A DNA stretch of 64,000 nucleotides, from the NCBI GenBank assembly GCA_963643925.1, contig CAVINS010000003.1, positions 14,709 through 78,708 on the forward strand. The letters run 5' to 3'. Origin of the DNA: Phocaeicola_A sp963643925 (GTDB taxonomy: Bacteria > Bacteroidota > Bacteroidia > Bacteroidales > Bacteroidaceae). Positions 15,068 through 23,964 of the stretch are shown here, one piece after another (positions within the stretch are counted from its first letter, which is position 1; the number at the start of each line of letters is the position of its first letter). The notes under the pieces were generated by a model. It had not been told where the DNA came from and made no database searches. It saw nothing but the letters and a program-made list of their open reading frames with translations. Made by a program: the position numbers and the translations under genes.

Positions 15068-17185
15068 ATGGCAAAACATGATTTACATTTGACTCGTAAC
15101 ATCGGCATCATGGCGCATATCGATGCGGGTAAGACAACCACATCAGAGCGTATTTTGTTCTATACGGGTCTGACTCATAAAATTGGTGAGGTGCATGATG
15201 GCGCTGCTACCATGGACTGGATGGAACAGGAGCAGGAGCGTGGTATCACGATTACTTCTGCTGCAACCACTACTCACTGGAATTATGCCGGCAATACTTA
15301 TAAAATTAACTTGATTGATACTCCGGGACACGTTGACTTCACCGCCGAGGTGGAGCGCTCACTGCGTGTGCTCGACGGCGCTGTGGCTACTTACTGCGCA
15401 GTAGGTGGCGTGGAGCCGCAATCTGAAACCGTTTGGCGTCAGGCCGACAAGTACAACGTACCTCGTATCGGTTACGTCAACAAGATGGACCGTTCGGGTG
15501 CTGACTTCTTCGAGGTTGTTCGCCAGATGAAGGACATTCTGGGTGCCAACCCTTGTCCTGTAGTTATCCCTATCGGTGCTGAGGAAAGCTTCAAGGGCTT
15601 GGTAGACCTTATCAAGATGAAAGCTATCTACTGGCACGACGAGACTATGGGTGCTGACTACGAAGTAGACGATATCCCTGCTGAGCTGGTTGATGAGGCT
15701 AACACTTGGAGAGACAAGATGCTCGAGAAGGTGGCTGAGTTCGACGAAACTCTGATGGAGAAATATTTCGACGATCCTTCTACTATCACCGAGGAGGAAA
15801 TCCTCCGTGCACTCCGCAACGGTACCGTACAGATGGCTATCGTTCCGATGCTCTGCGGTTCTTCCTTCAAGAACAAGGGTGTTCAGACTTTGCTCGACTA
15901 CGTTTGCGCATTCTTGCCCTCTCCGTTGGATACTCCAAACGTTGTTGGTACGAACCCGAATACAGGTGCTGAGGAAGATCGTAAACCCGAAGAGGAAGAG
16001 AAAATGTCAGCTTTGGCATTCAAGATCGCTACAGACCCCTACGTAGGCCGTCTGACCTTCTTCCGCGTGTACTCAGGTAAGATTGAGGCTGGTTCATACG
16101 TCTTCAACAGCCGTTCGGGCAAGAAGGAGCGTGTGTCTCGTATCTTCCAGATGCACTCAAACAAGCAGAATCCTGTTGAAGTGATCAGCGCTGGTGATAT
16201 CGGTGCCGGTGTAGGCTTCAAGGATATCCGCACTGGTGATACACTTTGCGACGAAGAGGCTCCTATCGTACTTGAGTCTATGGACTTCCCTGAGCCGGTT
16301 ATCGGTATCGCTGTAGAGCCAAAGACTCAGAAAGACCTCGACAAACTGTCAAATGGTTTGGCTAAGTTGGCCGAGGAGGATCCTACCTTCACGGTACGTA
16401 CCGACGAGCAGACTGGTCAGACCATCATCTCCGGTATGGGTGAGCTCCACTTGGATATCATCATTGACCGTCTGAAACGTGAATTTAAGGTTGAGTGTAA
16501 CCAGGGCCGTCCTCAGGTTAACTACAAAGAGGCCATCACCAAGACCGTTAACCTCCGCGAGGTTTATAAGAAACAGTCTGGTGGTCGTGGTAAGTTCGCC
16601 GACATCATCGTGAACGTAGGTCCGGTTGACGAAGACTTCAAGGAAGGTGGCTTACAGTTCATCGATGAGGTGAAGGGTGGTAACATTCCCAAGGAATTTA
16701 TCCCCTCGGTACAGAAAGGTTTTACAACGGCTATGAAGAACGGTGTGCTCGCCGGCTTCCCCTTGGATTCCTTGAAGGTGACTTTGCTCGATGGCTCTTT
16801 CCACCCTGTGGACTCTGACCAGTTGTCATTCGAAATCTGCGCTATCCAGGCATACAAGAATGCTTGCGTGAAGGCAGGTCCTGTGCTCATGGAGCCGATG
16901 ATGAAACTCGAGGTCGTTACTCCTGAGGAAAACATGGGTGACGTGATCGGTGACTTGAACAAACGTCGTGGTCAGGTTGAAGGTATGGAGTCCAGCCGTT
17001 CTGGTGCCCGCATCGTGAAGGCTATGGTGCCTCTGGCAGAGATGTTCGGTTACGTGACAGCTTTGCGTACCATCACTTCCGGTCGTGCAACTTCATCAAT
17101 GTCTTACTCTCATCACGCACAAGTTTCTAGCTCAATCGCCAAGACTGTGCTCGAAGAGGTTAAAGGACGTACCGATTTAGTATAA
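15068..17185 (+). CDS. fusA: Elongation factor G
   Basis: Translational GTPase that drives tRNA-mRNA translocation. 705 residues with all G motifs: MAHIDAGKTTTSE (G1), RGITITSAAT (G2), DTPGHVD (G3), NKMD (G4), plus domains II-V; the C-terminal domain V carries the usual LRTITSGRATSSMSYSHHAQ stretch. Its place in the str block and full length make it the housekeeping copy rather than an EF-G2 paralogue. No tuf gene follows it; rpsJ comes next after 79 bp that hold a strong hairpin. Confidence 0.97.
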   Translation: MAKHDLHLTRNIGIMAHIDAGKTTTSERILFYTGLTHKIGEVHDGAATMDWMEQEQERGITITSAATTTHWNYAGNTYKINLIDTPGHVDFTAEVERSLRVLDGAVATYCAVGGVEPQSETVWRQADKYNVPRIGYVNKMDRSGADFFEVVRQMKDILGANPCPVVIPIGAEESFKGLVDLIKMKAIYWHDETMGADYEVDDIPAELVDEANTWRDKMLEKVAEFDETLMEKYFDDPSTITEEEILRALRNGTVQMAIVPMLCGSSFKNKGVQTLLDYVCAFLPSPLDTPNVVGTNPNTGAEEDRKPEEEEKMSALAFKIATDPYVGRLTFFRVYSGKIEAGSYVFNSRSGKKERVSRIFQMHSNKQNPVEVISAGDIGAGVGFKDIRTGDTLCDEEAPIVLESMDFPEPVIGIAVEPKTQKDLDKLSNGLAKLAEEDPTFTVRTDEQTGQTIISGMGELHLDIIIDRLKREFKVECNQGRPQVNYKEAITKTVNLREVYKKQSGGRGKFADIIVNVGPVDEDFKEGGLQFIDEVKGGNIPKEFIPSVQKGFTTAMKNGVLAGFPLDSLKVTLLDGSFHPVDSDQLSFEICAIQAYKNACVKAGPVLMEPMMKLEVVTPEENMGDVIGDLNKRRGQVEGMESSRSGARIVKAMVPLAEMFGYVTALRTITSGRATSSMSYSHHAQVSSSIAKTVLEEVKGRTDLV

Positions 17186-17195
17186 TGATTTATAT

Positions 17196-17231
17196 GGGAG
17201 CAAGTTAGCGAATGACTCTTAACTTGCTCCC
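17196..17231 (+). other. Perfect 12-bp stem-loop between fusA and rpsJ
   Basis: GGGAGCAAGTTA (17196-17207) pairs exactly with TAACTTGCTCCC (17220-17231) around a 12-nt loop. It begins 10 bp after the fusA stop and ends 33 bp before rpsJ. No long T-tract follows (CTTAAATAG), so it may be a partial terminator, an attenuator or a ribosomal-protein binding site that separates the str and S10 groups. Confidence 0.75.
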
Positions 17232-17264
17232 CTTAAATAGCTAATTTATTAACAACTAAAAACA

Positions 17265-17570
17265 ATGAGTCAAAAAATCAGAATCAAATTGAAATCTTAC
17301 GATCACAATCTGGTTGACAAGTCAGCTGAGAAGATTGTAAGAACTGTGAAAGTTACAGGTGCTATCGTGAGCGGACCAATTCCCCTCCCAACACACAAGA
17401 GAATTTTCACTGTTAACCGTTCAACCTTCGTAAATAAGAAGGCTCGTGAGCAATTCGAACTCTCTTCTTACAAGAGATTGATCGACATCTACAGCTCTAC
17501 CGCCAAGACAGTAGACGCTCTGATGAAGTTGGAATTGCCCAGTGGAGTAGAAGTAGAAATTAAAGTTTAA
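17265..17570 (+). CDS. rpsJ: 30S ribosomal protein S10
   Basis: 101-residue small-subunit protein that opens the S10 group. It begins MSQKIRIKLKSYDHNLVDKS, has the extended loop GPIPLPTHKRIFTVNRSTFV and ends in a basic/hydrophobic strand (GVEVEIKV). It lies 79 bp from fusA, 17 bp before rplC, and is the first gene after the hairpin at 17196-17231. Confidence 0.98.
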   Translation: MSQKIRIKLKSYDHNLVDKSAEKIVRTVKVTGAIVSGPIPLPTHKRIFTVNRSTFVNKKAREQFELSSYKRLIDIYSSTAKTVDALMKLELPSGVEVEIKV

Positions 17571-17587
17571 TTTTAAAATCAACTGAA

Positions 17588-18205
17588 ATGCCAGGATTAT
17601 TAGGAAAGAAAATCGGAATGACATCCGTTTTCAGTGCCGATGGTAAGAACGTACCATGCACTGTTATCGAAGCAGGTCCTTGTGTAGTTACTCAGATTAA
17701 AAGTGTTGAAAAGGACGGCTATGCTGCTGTTCAGGTAGGCTTCCAGGAAGCTAAAGAGAAGAATACCACAAAGCCTTTGATGGGACACTTTAAGAAAGCT
17801 GGCGTAACTCCCAAGAGACACTTGGCCGAGTTCAAGAATTTTGAAACAGAACTGAATTTGGGTGATACTATCACTGTTGAGCTTTTCAACGATTCAGTTT
17901 ATGTTGACGTGATTGGAACCTCTAAAGGTAAAGGTTACCAGGGTGTAGTTAAAAGACATGGTTTTGGTGGTGTAGGTCAGTCTACTCACGGTCAGCACAA
18001 CCGTGCCCGTAAACCGGGTTCTATTGGTGCTTGCTCTTATCCTGCTAAAGTCTTTAAAGGTATGCGTATGGCAGGCCAGATGGGTGGCGACAGAGTTACT
18101 ACCCACAACTTGCAAGTGTTAAAGGTTATTCCGGAACACAATCTTCTTTTGATTAAGGGCTCTGTTCCAGGATACAAAGGTTCAATCGTAATAATTGAGA
18201 AATAA
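17588..18205 (+). CDS. rplC: 50S ribosomal protein L3
   Basis: 205-residue large-subunit assembly protein near the peptidyl-transferase centre. It begins MPGLLGKKIGMTSVFSADGK and has the internal loop FGGVGQSTHGQHNRARKPGS and the GQMGGDRVT segment that holds the usually methylated Gln in other bacteria. Its stop overlaps the rplD start by one base (TAATG at 18203-18207). Confidence 0.98.
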   Translation: MPGLLGKKIGMTSVFSADGKNVPCTVIEAGPCVVTQIKSVEKDGYAAVQVGFQEAKEKNTTKPLMGHFKKAGVTPKRHLAEFKNFETELNLGDTITVELFNDSVYVDVIGTSKGKGYQGVVKRHGFGGVGQSTHGQHNRARKPGSIGACSYPAKVFKGMRMAGQMGGDRVTTHNLQVLKVIPEHNLLLIKGSVPGYKGSIVIIEK

Positions 18206-18843
18206 TGGAACTTAACGTATATAACATTAAAGGTCAGGAGACTGGTCGTACGGTGGCTTTAAATGAAGCTATCTTCGGCATCGAACCCAACGATCATGCT
18301 ATTTACTTGGCTGTGAAGCAGTATATGGCAAACCAGCGTCAGGGAACGCACAAGTCTAAAGAAAGAAGCGAAATCAGTGGTTCAACACGCAAGCTCATCC
18401 GCCAGAAAGGTGGTGGTGGTGCACGCCGTGGTGATATCAACTCACCTGTACTCGTAGGTGGTGGACGTGTTTTTGGTCCGAAACCTCGCGACTATTCCTT
18501 CAAACTTAACAAGAAAGTAAAAGCTTTGGCTCGCCTTTCAGCTTTGTCATACAAGGCAAAGGAGAATTCTATCGTAGCCGTAGAGGATTTTACCTTTGAG
18601 GCCCCTAAGACTAAAGAATTCGTAGAAATTGTTAAGAACCTTAAAATAGAAGGCAAGAAGGTTCTTCTCGTTTTGCCTGAAGCTAATAAAAATGTATTTT
18701 TGTCAGCTCGTAATATTCAACGTGCTCAGGTAATTAGCGCTTCGGCTTTGAACACCTACAAGGTGCTGGATGCTGATGTGCTTCTCGTTGCTGAGAGCTC
18801 GTTTAAAAGTATTGACGACGTCTTAATCAATAAGGAGGCCTAA
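18205..18843 (+). CDS. rplD: 50S ribosomal protein L4
   Basis: 212-residue protein lining the exit tunnel; in E. coli L4 also represses the S10 operon. The long loop RRGDINSPVLVGGGRVFGPK (tunnel tip, macrolide-related) is intact and the C-terminal alpha/beta domain is complete. The start overlaps the rplC stop, so the two are translationally coupled. Its last codons contain AAGGAGG, which serves as the Shine-Dalgarno of rplW. Confidence 0.97.
   Translation: MELNVYNIKGQETGRTVALNEAIFGIEPNDHAIYLAVKQYMANQRQGTHKSKERSEISGSTRKLIRQKGGGGARRGDINSPVLVGGGRVFGPKPRDYSFKLNKKVKALARLSALSYKAKENSIVAVEDFTFEAPKTKEFVEIVKNLKIEGKKVLLVLPEANKNVFLSARNIQRAQVISASALNTYKVLDADVLLVAESSFKSIDDVLINKEA
18832..18838 (+). promoter_or_regulatory. 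Strong Shine-Dalgarno before rplW
   Basis: AAGGAGG inside the last codons of rplD lies 7 bp before the rplW ATG at 18846. Such sites are unusual in Bacteroidota, which seldom rely on Shine-Dalgarno pairing. Confidence 0.7.
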
Positions 18844-18845
18844 GA

Positions 18846-19139
18846 ATGGGAATTATTATTAAACCTCTGGTGACAGAAAAGATGACCGCAGTATCCGATA
18901 AGTTCAACAACCGATTCGGATTTATCGTGTCTCCGGATGTGAACAAGTTGGAGATTAAGCGTGCGGTCGAGGCTATGTACAACGTAACAGTTGTAGATGT
19001 CAACACGATGAGATACTCTGGAAAGAGTAAGAGTCGTTATACGAGAGCCGGTCTTATCAAAGGAAGAACAAATGCTTACAAGAAAGCCATTGTTACTTTG
19101 AAAGAGGGCGATACTATTGATTTTTATAGTAATATTTAA
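18846..19139 (+). CDS. rplW: 50S ribosomal protein L23
   Basis: 97-residue protein at the tunnel exit, docking site for trigger factor and SRP in model bacteria. It begins MGIIIKPLVTEKMTAVSDKF and keeps the hairpin VDVNTMRYSGKSKSRYTRAG. It starts 2 bp after rplD and has one of the three clear Shine-Dalgarno sites of the block. Confidence 0.97.
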   Translation: MGIIIKPLVTEKMTAVSDKFNNRFGFIVSPDVNKLEIKRAVEAMYNVTVVDVNTMRYSGKSKSRYTRAGLIKGRTNAYKKAIVTLKEGDTIDFYSNI

Positions 19140-19146
19140 ATAGAAG

Positions 19147-19965
19147 ATGGCAGTACGTAAATTTAAGCCCACAACGCCGGGGCAAAGACATAAGGTTATT
19201 GGTACTTTTGAAGAGATTACTGCATCGGTACCAGAAAAGTCTCTTATATGCGGAAAACGTTCAACAGGTGGACGTAACAATACCGGTAAGATGACCATGC
19301 GTTACATCGGTGGCGGACATAAGAGAAAATTTAGATTTATCGATTTCAAGAGAAACAAAGACGGTGTTCCTGCAGTCGTTAAGACAATCGAATACGATCC
19401 GAACCGTTCGGCTCGTATCGCTTTGTTGTACTATGCAGATGGCGAAAAGAGATACATCATCGCCCCTAATGGTTTACAAGTGGGAAGCACGCTTATGTCT
19501 GGAGATACAGCAGCGCCTGAGATAGGTAATGCTTTGCCTCTTCAGAACATTCCTGTCGGTACTGTGATTCACAACATTGAATTGCGTCCGGGACAAGGTG
19601 CTGTGCTCGTAAGATCAGCTGGAAACTTTGCTCAATTGACTTCTCGTGAAGGTAACTATTGCGTTATCAAATTGCCTTCCGGAGAGTTGCGACAAATTCT
19701 TTGCACATGTAAAGCTACTATCGGTAGCGTTGGTAACTCTGACCACGCTCTCGAAAGTTCAGGTAAGGCTGGACGCTCTCGCTGGCTTGGACGTCGTCCT
19801 CACAACCGTGGTGTCGTTATGAACCCTGTTGATCACCCGATGGGTGGTGGTGAAGGACGTGCTTCCGGAGGTCACCCGAGATCGCGTAAGGGATTGTATG
19901 CTAAGGGCTTGAAGACAAGAGCTCCGAAGAAACAGTCTTCTAAGTACATTATTGAGAGAAGATAG
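19147..19965 (+). CDS. rplB: 50S ribosomal protein L2
   Basis: 272-residue core large-subunit protein needed for subunit joining and peptidyl transfer. It shows the RNA-binding domain (KMTMRYIGGGHKRKFRFIDF) and the conserved NPVDHPMGGGEGRASGGHP loop with the essential histidine. Length and ends are normal. It lies 7 bp after rplW and 26 bp before rpsS. Confidence 0.98.
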   Translation: MAVRKFKPTTPGQRHKVIGTFEEITASVPEKSLICGKRSTGGRNNTGKMTMRYIGGGHKRKFRFIDFKRNKDGVPAVVKTIEYDPNRSARIALLYYADGEKRYIIAPNGLQVGSTLMSGDTAAPEIGNALPLQNIPVGTVIHNIELRPGQGAVLVRSAGNFAQLTSREGNYCVIKLPSGELRQILCTCKATIGSVGNSDHALESSGKAGRSRWLGRRPHNRGVVMNPVDHPMGGGEGRASGGHPRSRKGLYAKGLKTRAPKKQSSKYIIERR

Positions 19966-19991
19966 TAGTAACAAGATTAATTGAGTAAATT

Positions 19992-20261
19992 ATGAGTCGT
20001 TCATTAAAAAAAGGTCCATATATTAACGTTAAACTGGAGAACAAGATTATTGCCATGAACGAAAGCGGCAAGAAGTCAGTCGTTAAGACTTGGGCTAGAG
20101 CTTCGATGATTTCCCCTGATTTTGTCGGGCATACAGTAGCAGTTCATAACGGAAATAAGTTCATTCCTGTTTATGTTACAGAGAATATGGTCGGACATAA
20201 GTTGGGAGAATTTGCTCCTACACGTACGTTCCGTGGCCATGCTGGTAATAAGAAAAAATAA
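19992..20261 (+). CDS. rpsS: 30S ribosomal protein S19
   Basis: 89-residue protein of the 30S head that contacts S13. It begins MSRSLKKGPYINVKLENKII and has the conserved core HNGNKFIPVYVTENMVGHKL followed by FAPTRTFRGHAGNKKK. The reading frame is intact, with 13 bp to rplV. Confidence 0.98.
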   Translation: MSRSLKKGPYINVKLENKIIAMNESGKKSVVKTWARASMISPDFVGHTVAVHNGNKFIPVYVTENMVGHKLGEFAPTRTFRGHAGNKKK

Positions 20262-20274
20262 AAAGTAAATTATA

Positions 20275-20688
20275 ATGGGACGTAGAAAGAAAATATCGGC
20301 TGAAAAGAGAAAAGAAGCCCTTAAAACAATGTATTTTGCAAAGTTGCAAAATGTTCCTACCTCTCCGCGTAAAATGCGCCTTGTTGCTGACATGGTTCGC
20401 GGCATGGAGGTTAACCGAGCTCTCGGCGTTCTGAAGTTCTCCTCAAAAGAGGCTTCTGCAAGAGTAGAAAAACTATTGCGCTCCGCTATTTCCAACTGGG
20501 AACAGAAAAACGAGCGTAAGGCTGAGAACGGTGAGTTGTTTATAACAAACATTTATGTTGATTGCGGTGTTACGCTTAAACGTATGAGACCGGCTCCGCA
20601 GGGACGCGGTTTCAGAATCCGTAAACGTTCTAATCACGTTACTTTGTTTGTGGATACTAAGAATGCTAATGATAATCTAAATCAGTAA
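20275..20688 (+). CDS. rplV: 50S ribosomal protein L22
   Basis: 137-residue exit-tunnel protein, slightly longer than the E. coli form (110) because of an N-terminal basic extension (MGRRKKISAEKRKEALK) usual in this phylum. The tunnel hairpin RMRPAPQGRGFRIRKRSNH is complete. It lies 3 bp before rpsC. Confidence 0.97.
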   Translation: MGRRKKISAEKRKEALKTMYFAKLQNVPTSPRKMRLVADMVRGMEVNRALGVLKFSSKEASARVEKLLRSAISNWEQKNERKAENGELFITNIYVDCGVTLKRMRPAPQGRGFRIRKRSNHVTLFVDTKNANDNLNQ

Positions 20689-20691
20689 AGA

Positions 20692-21417
20692 ATGGGACAA
20701 AAAGTTAATCCGATAAGTAATCGTCTGGGAATCATTAGAGGATGGGATTCTAACTGGTATGGTGGCAAAGACTTCGGCGAAGCCTTGCTCGAAGACAGCA
20801 AAATCCGTAAATACCTTAACGCCCGTCTCGCTAAAGCTAGTGTTTCAAGAATTGTTATCGAGCGTACACTTAAACTCGTTACGATTACTGTTTGTACGGC
20901 ACGTCCGGGAATTATCATCGGCAAAGGTGGTCAGGAGGTTGACAAGCTTAAAGAGGAATTGAAGAAGATTACCGACAAGGATATCCAAATAAACATCTAC
21001 GAGATTAAACGTCCTGAGTTGGATGCGGTTATCGTAGCCAACAACATCGCTCGTCAGGTTGAGGGTAAGATTGCTTATCGTCGTGCCATCAAGATGGCTG
21101 TAGCCAACACGATGCGTATGGGTGCCGAAGGTATCAAGGTTTTGATCTCTGGCCGTTTGAATGGTGCTGAAATGGCTCGTTCCGAGATGTACAAAGAAGG
21201 TAGAACTCCGTTGCATACTTTCAGAGCTGACATTGACTATTGCCACACAGAAGCATTGACAAAAGTTGGTCTACTCGGTATCAAAGTATGGATTTGTCGT
21301 GGTGAAGTCTACGGAAAATGCGACCTCGCTCCTAACTTTACTCAAGCTAAGGAAGGTGACCGTAGAAACAATGACCGTAACAATGTAGGTAAGAACTTCA
21401 AGAGAAAGAAAAAATAA
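20692..21417 (+). CDS. rpsC: 30S ribosomal protein S3
   Basis: 241-residue protein at the mRNA entry channel. The KH domain with its GXXG loop is visible (ARPGIIIGKGGQEVDKLKEE), as is the C-terminal domain (INIYEIKRPELDAVIVANNI). The tail is basic and Asn/Arg-rich (RRNNDRNNVGKNFKRKKK). It is followed after 27 bp by rplP. Confidence 0.98.
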   Translation: MGQKVNPISNRLGIIRGWDSNWYGGKDFGEALLEDSKIRKYLNARLAKASVSRIVIERTLKLVTITVCTARPGIIIGKGGQEVDKLKEELKKITDKDIQINIYEIKRPELDAVIVANNIARQVEGKIAYRRAIKMAVANTMRMGAEGIKVLISGRLNGAEMARSEMYKEGRTPLHTFRADIDYCHTEALTKVGLLGIKVWICRGEVYGKCDLAPNFTQAKEGDRRNNDRNNVGKNFKRKKK

Positions 21418-21444
21418 TTGCTAACGAATTTGAAATTTTGAATT

Positions 21445-21879
21445 ATGTTACAACCCAAAAAAACAAAATTCAGAAGACAGCAGAAGGGTACCCAAAAAGG
21501 TAACGCACAGAGAGGCAACCAGCTGGCCTTTGGTTCATTCGGTATCAAGTCTCTTGAGACCAAATGGATTACAGGACGACAGTTGGAAGCTGCTCGTGTT
21601 GCTGTGACAAGATATATGCAACGTCAGGGACAGATTTGGATTCGAGTTTTCCCTGACAAACCGATTACCCGTAAGCCTGCTGATGTACGTATGGGTAAAG
21701 GTAAAGGTAATCCCGAAGGCTTCGTAGCACCTGTAACCCCAGGTCGCGTGCTCATTGAAGCTGAAGGTGTCTCATACGAAATTGCCAAGGAGGCTTTGCG
21801 TTTGGCTGCCCAAAAACTCCCTGTTACAACAAAGTTTATTGTTAGACGTGATTATGACGCACAAAATCAAAATGTTTAA
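21445..21879 (+). CDS. rplP: 50S ribosomal protein L16
   Basis: 144-residue protein near the A site of the large subunit. It begins MLQPKKTKFRRQQKGTQKGN and has the conserved core TRYMQRQGQIWIRVFPDKP and VRMGKGKGNPEGFVAPV, the loop that contacts A-site tRNA. The C-terminus is normal. It is 2 bp from rpmC. Confidence 0.98.
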   Translation: MLQPKKTKFRRQQKGTQKGNAQRGNQLAFGSFGIKSLETKWITGRQLEAARVAVTRYMQRQGQIWIRVFPDKPITRKPADVRMGKGKGNPEGFVAPVTPGRVLIEAEGVSYEIAKEALRLAAQKLPVTTKFIVRRDYDAQNQNV

Positions 21880-21881
21880 TT

Positions 21882-22076
21882 ATGAAGATCGCAGAAATTA
21901 GAGAAATACAGACAGCGGAATTGGCTGAAAGAGTTGAAACTGAAATAGCCAATTACAATCAGATGGTTCTGAACCATTCTATCTCTCCGTTGGAGAATCC
22001 TGCGCAAATCAAGAAATTACGCAGAACGATTGCGCGTATGAAAACAGAATTACGTCAGAGAGAACTTAACAAATAA
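21882..22076 (+). CDS. rpmC: 50S ribosomal protein L29
   Basis: 64-residue two-helix protein close to L23 at the tunnel exit. The typical MKIAEIREIQTAELAERVE helix and the pattern NPAQIKKLRRTIARMKTE are present. It is packed tightly between rplP (2 bp) and rpsQ. Confidence 0.96.
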   Translation: MKIAEIREIQTAELAERVETEIANYNQMVLNHSISPLENPAQIKKLRRTIARMKTELRQRELNK

Positions 22077-22087
22077 TAATGGTCGTA

Positions 22088-22345
22088 ATGGAAGTCAGAA
22101 ATTTAAGAAAAGAAAGAACGGGTGTTGTCGTGAGCAATAAAATGGATAAGACCATTACTGTTGCTGCCAAGTTCAAGGAGAAACACCCTATTTATGGTAA
22201 GTTCGTTAGTAAGACGAAGAAATACCACGCTCATGACGAAAAGAATGAATGTAATCCTGGAGATACTGTTCGTATCATGGAAACGCGTCCTTTGAGCAAG
22301 ACAAAGAGATGGAGATTGGTTGAAATTGTAGAAAGAGCTAAATAA
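22088..22345 (+). CDS. rpsQ: 30S ribosomal protein S17
   Basis: 85-residue OB-fold protein of the 30S body. The ATG at 22088 (MEVRNLRKERTGVVVSNKM) is preferred to the in-frame ATG at 22079, which adds only MVV. The motif MDKTITVAAKFKEKHPIYGK and the ending KTKRWRLVEIVERAK are intact. Confidence 0.95.
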   Translation: MEVRNLRKERTGVVVSNKMDKTITVAAKFKEKHPIYGKFVSKTKKYHAHDEKNECNPGDTVRIMETRPLSKTKRWRLVEIVERAK

Positions 22346-22347
22346 TT

Positions 22348-22713
22348 ATGATACAAACAGAATCCAGACTTACAGTATGTGACAACAGTGGCGCCAAAGA
22401 GGCTCTTTGCATCCGCGTGTTAGGCGGTACAAAGAGACGTTATGCCTCTGTTGGGGATGTTATCGTTGTCTCTATTAAGAGCGTTATCCCATCCAGTGAT
22501 ATTAAAAAAGGTGCGGTATCAAAGGCCTTGATTGTACGTACGAAGAAGGAAATCCGTCGTGCTGACGGCTCTTATATTCGATTTGATGATAATGCTTGCG
22601 TATTGCTGAACAACGCAGGCGAGATTAGAGGAAGTCGTATTTTTGGACCTGTAGCTAGAGAGTTGCGTGCTGCTAACATGAAAGTGGTTTCACTTGCACC
22701 TGAAGTACTTTAA
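22348..22713 (+). CDS. rplN: 50S ribosomal protein L14
   Basis: 121-residue interface protein of the large subunit that opens the spc group. It begins MIQTESRLTVCDNSGAKEAL and has the conserved core KKEIRRADGSYIRFDDNACV and IFGPVARELR. It follows rpsQ by 2 bp; a 20-bp gap separates it from rplX. Confidence 0.98.
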   Translation: MIQTESRLTVCDNSGAKEALCIRVLGGTKRRYASVGDVIVVSIKSVIPSSDIKKGAVSKALIVRTKKEIRRADGSYIRFDDNACVLLNNAGEIRGSRIFGPVARELRAANMKVVSLAPEVL

Positions 22714-22733
22714 TTTTTTTAAGGATTTAAGTA

Positions 22734-23057
22734 ATGAGTAAGTTACATATTAAAAAAGGCGATACAGTTTATATCAACGCTGGCGACGACAAAGGCAAAC
22801 AGGGCCGTGTGTTGAAGGTTTTCGTCAAAGAACAGAAGGCTTTGGTAGAAGGCTATAACATGGTCTCTAAGAGCGTAAAGCCCAATGCGAAGAATCCTCA
22901 AGGTGGTATTGTGAAGCAGGAAGCTCCTATCCACATCTCTAACTTGAGCTTGATTGACCCTAAGTCAGGTAAACCCACTCGCGTTGGCCGTAGAGAAAGT
23001 GCTGATGGAAGAACATTTGTTCGTTATGCTAAAAAATCAGGAGAGGAGATTAAGTAA
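22734..23057 (+). CDS. rplX: 50S ribosomal protein L24
   Basis: 107-residue assembly-initiator protein with a KOW motif (KKGDTVYINAGDDKGKQGRV). The body PNAKNPQGGIVKQEAPIHIS is normal. Its final codons and stop overlap the rplE start by one base (TAATG), and a GAGGAG near its end acts as a possible Shine-Dalgarno for rplE. Confidence 0.97.
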   Translation: MSKLHIKKGDTVYINAGDDKGKQGRVLKVFVKEQKALVEGYNMVSKSVKPNAKNPQGGIVKQEAPIHISNLSLIDPKSGKPTRVGRRESADGRTFVRYAKKSGEEIK

Positions 23058-23614
23058 TGAGTAATACTGCAAGCCTTAAGAAAGAGTATGCAGAGCGTAT
23101 CGCTCCTGCATTGCAAAAACAATTTCAGTATTCTTCTTCTATGCAGATTCCTGCCCTCAAAAAGATTGTGATCAATCAAGGTTTGGGTATGGCTGTTGCC
23201 GACAAGAAGATTATCGAAGTTGCCATCAATGAGATGACCACAATTACTGGTCAGAAAGCTGTTGCCACAATTTCTCGCAAAGATATTGCAAACTTCAAGT
23301 TGCGTAAAAAAATGCCTATTGGCGTTATGGTTACTTTGCGTAGAGAAAGAATGTACGAGTTCCTTGAGAAGTTGGTTCGCGTGGCTTTGCCCCGTATCCG
23401 AGATTTCAAGGGTATTGAGAGCAAATTCGACGGTAGAGGTAATTATACCTTGGGTATCCAAGAGCAAATCATCTTCCCCGAAATCAACATCGATAGCATC
23501 ACGAAGATTTTGGGTATGAACATCACTTTCGTTACTTCTGCACAGACAGATGAAGAAGGTTATGCTTTGCTGAAAGAATTCGGTTTACCTTTTAAAAACG
23601 CTAAAAAAGACTAG
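23057..23614 (+). CDS. rplE: 50S ribosomal protein L5
   Basis: 185-residue 5S rRNA-binding protein of the central protuberance. Conserved patches include IPALKKIVINQGLG, RRERMYEFLEKLVRVALPR and GNYTLGIQEQIIFPEI. Coupled to rplX by a one-base stop/start overlap; rpsN follows after 2 bp. Confidence 0.98.
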   Translation: MSNTASLKKEYAERIAPALQKQFQYSSSMQIPALKKIVINQGLGMAVADKKIIEVAINEMTTITGQKAVATISRKDIANFKLRKKMPIGVMVTLRRERMYEFLEKLVRVALPRIRDFKGIESKFDGRGNYTLGIQEQIIFPEINIDSITKILGMNITFVTSAQTDEEGYALLKEFGLPFKNAKKD

Positions 23615-23616
23615 TT

Positions 23617-23916
23617 ATGGCAAAAGAATCGATGAAGGCTCGCGAAATTAGACGAGCTAAACTTGTAGCCAAATATGCAGCTAAGCGTGCAGAGCTGAAG
23701 AAGATTGTAAACACTGGAGAACCTGCAGAGGCTTACGAAGCCGCTCAGAAATTGCAGGACTTGCCTAAGAATTCCAATCCGATTCGTCTGCATAACCGTT
23801 GTAAGCTGACCGGTCGTCCAAGAGGATACATCCGCCAGTTTGGTATTTCAAGAATCCAGTTCAGGGAGATGGCTTCTAATGGTTTGATTCCTGGAGTTAA
23901 AAAAGCAAGTTGGTAA
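23617..23916 (+). CDS. rpsN: 30S ribosomal protein S14 (zinc-free form)
   Basis: 99-residue S14. The long form is seen, and the CXXC pairs of the zinc-binding short form are absent; only one Cys occurs (RLHNRCKLTGRPRGYIRQFG). The end GLIPGVKKASW is conserved. The C-minus type does not need zinc and together with L36 suggests a low-zinc ribosome in this genome. Confidence 0.97.
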   Translation: MAKESMKAREIRRAKLVAKYAAKRAELKKIVNTGEPAEAYEAAQKLQDLPKNSNPIRLHNRCKLTGRPRGYIRQFGISRIQFREMASNGLIPGVKKASW

Positions 23917-23964
23917 TTTTTAGTTTAAATATTGTCAGGATAGACCTGATTAATTTAATTTTTT

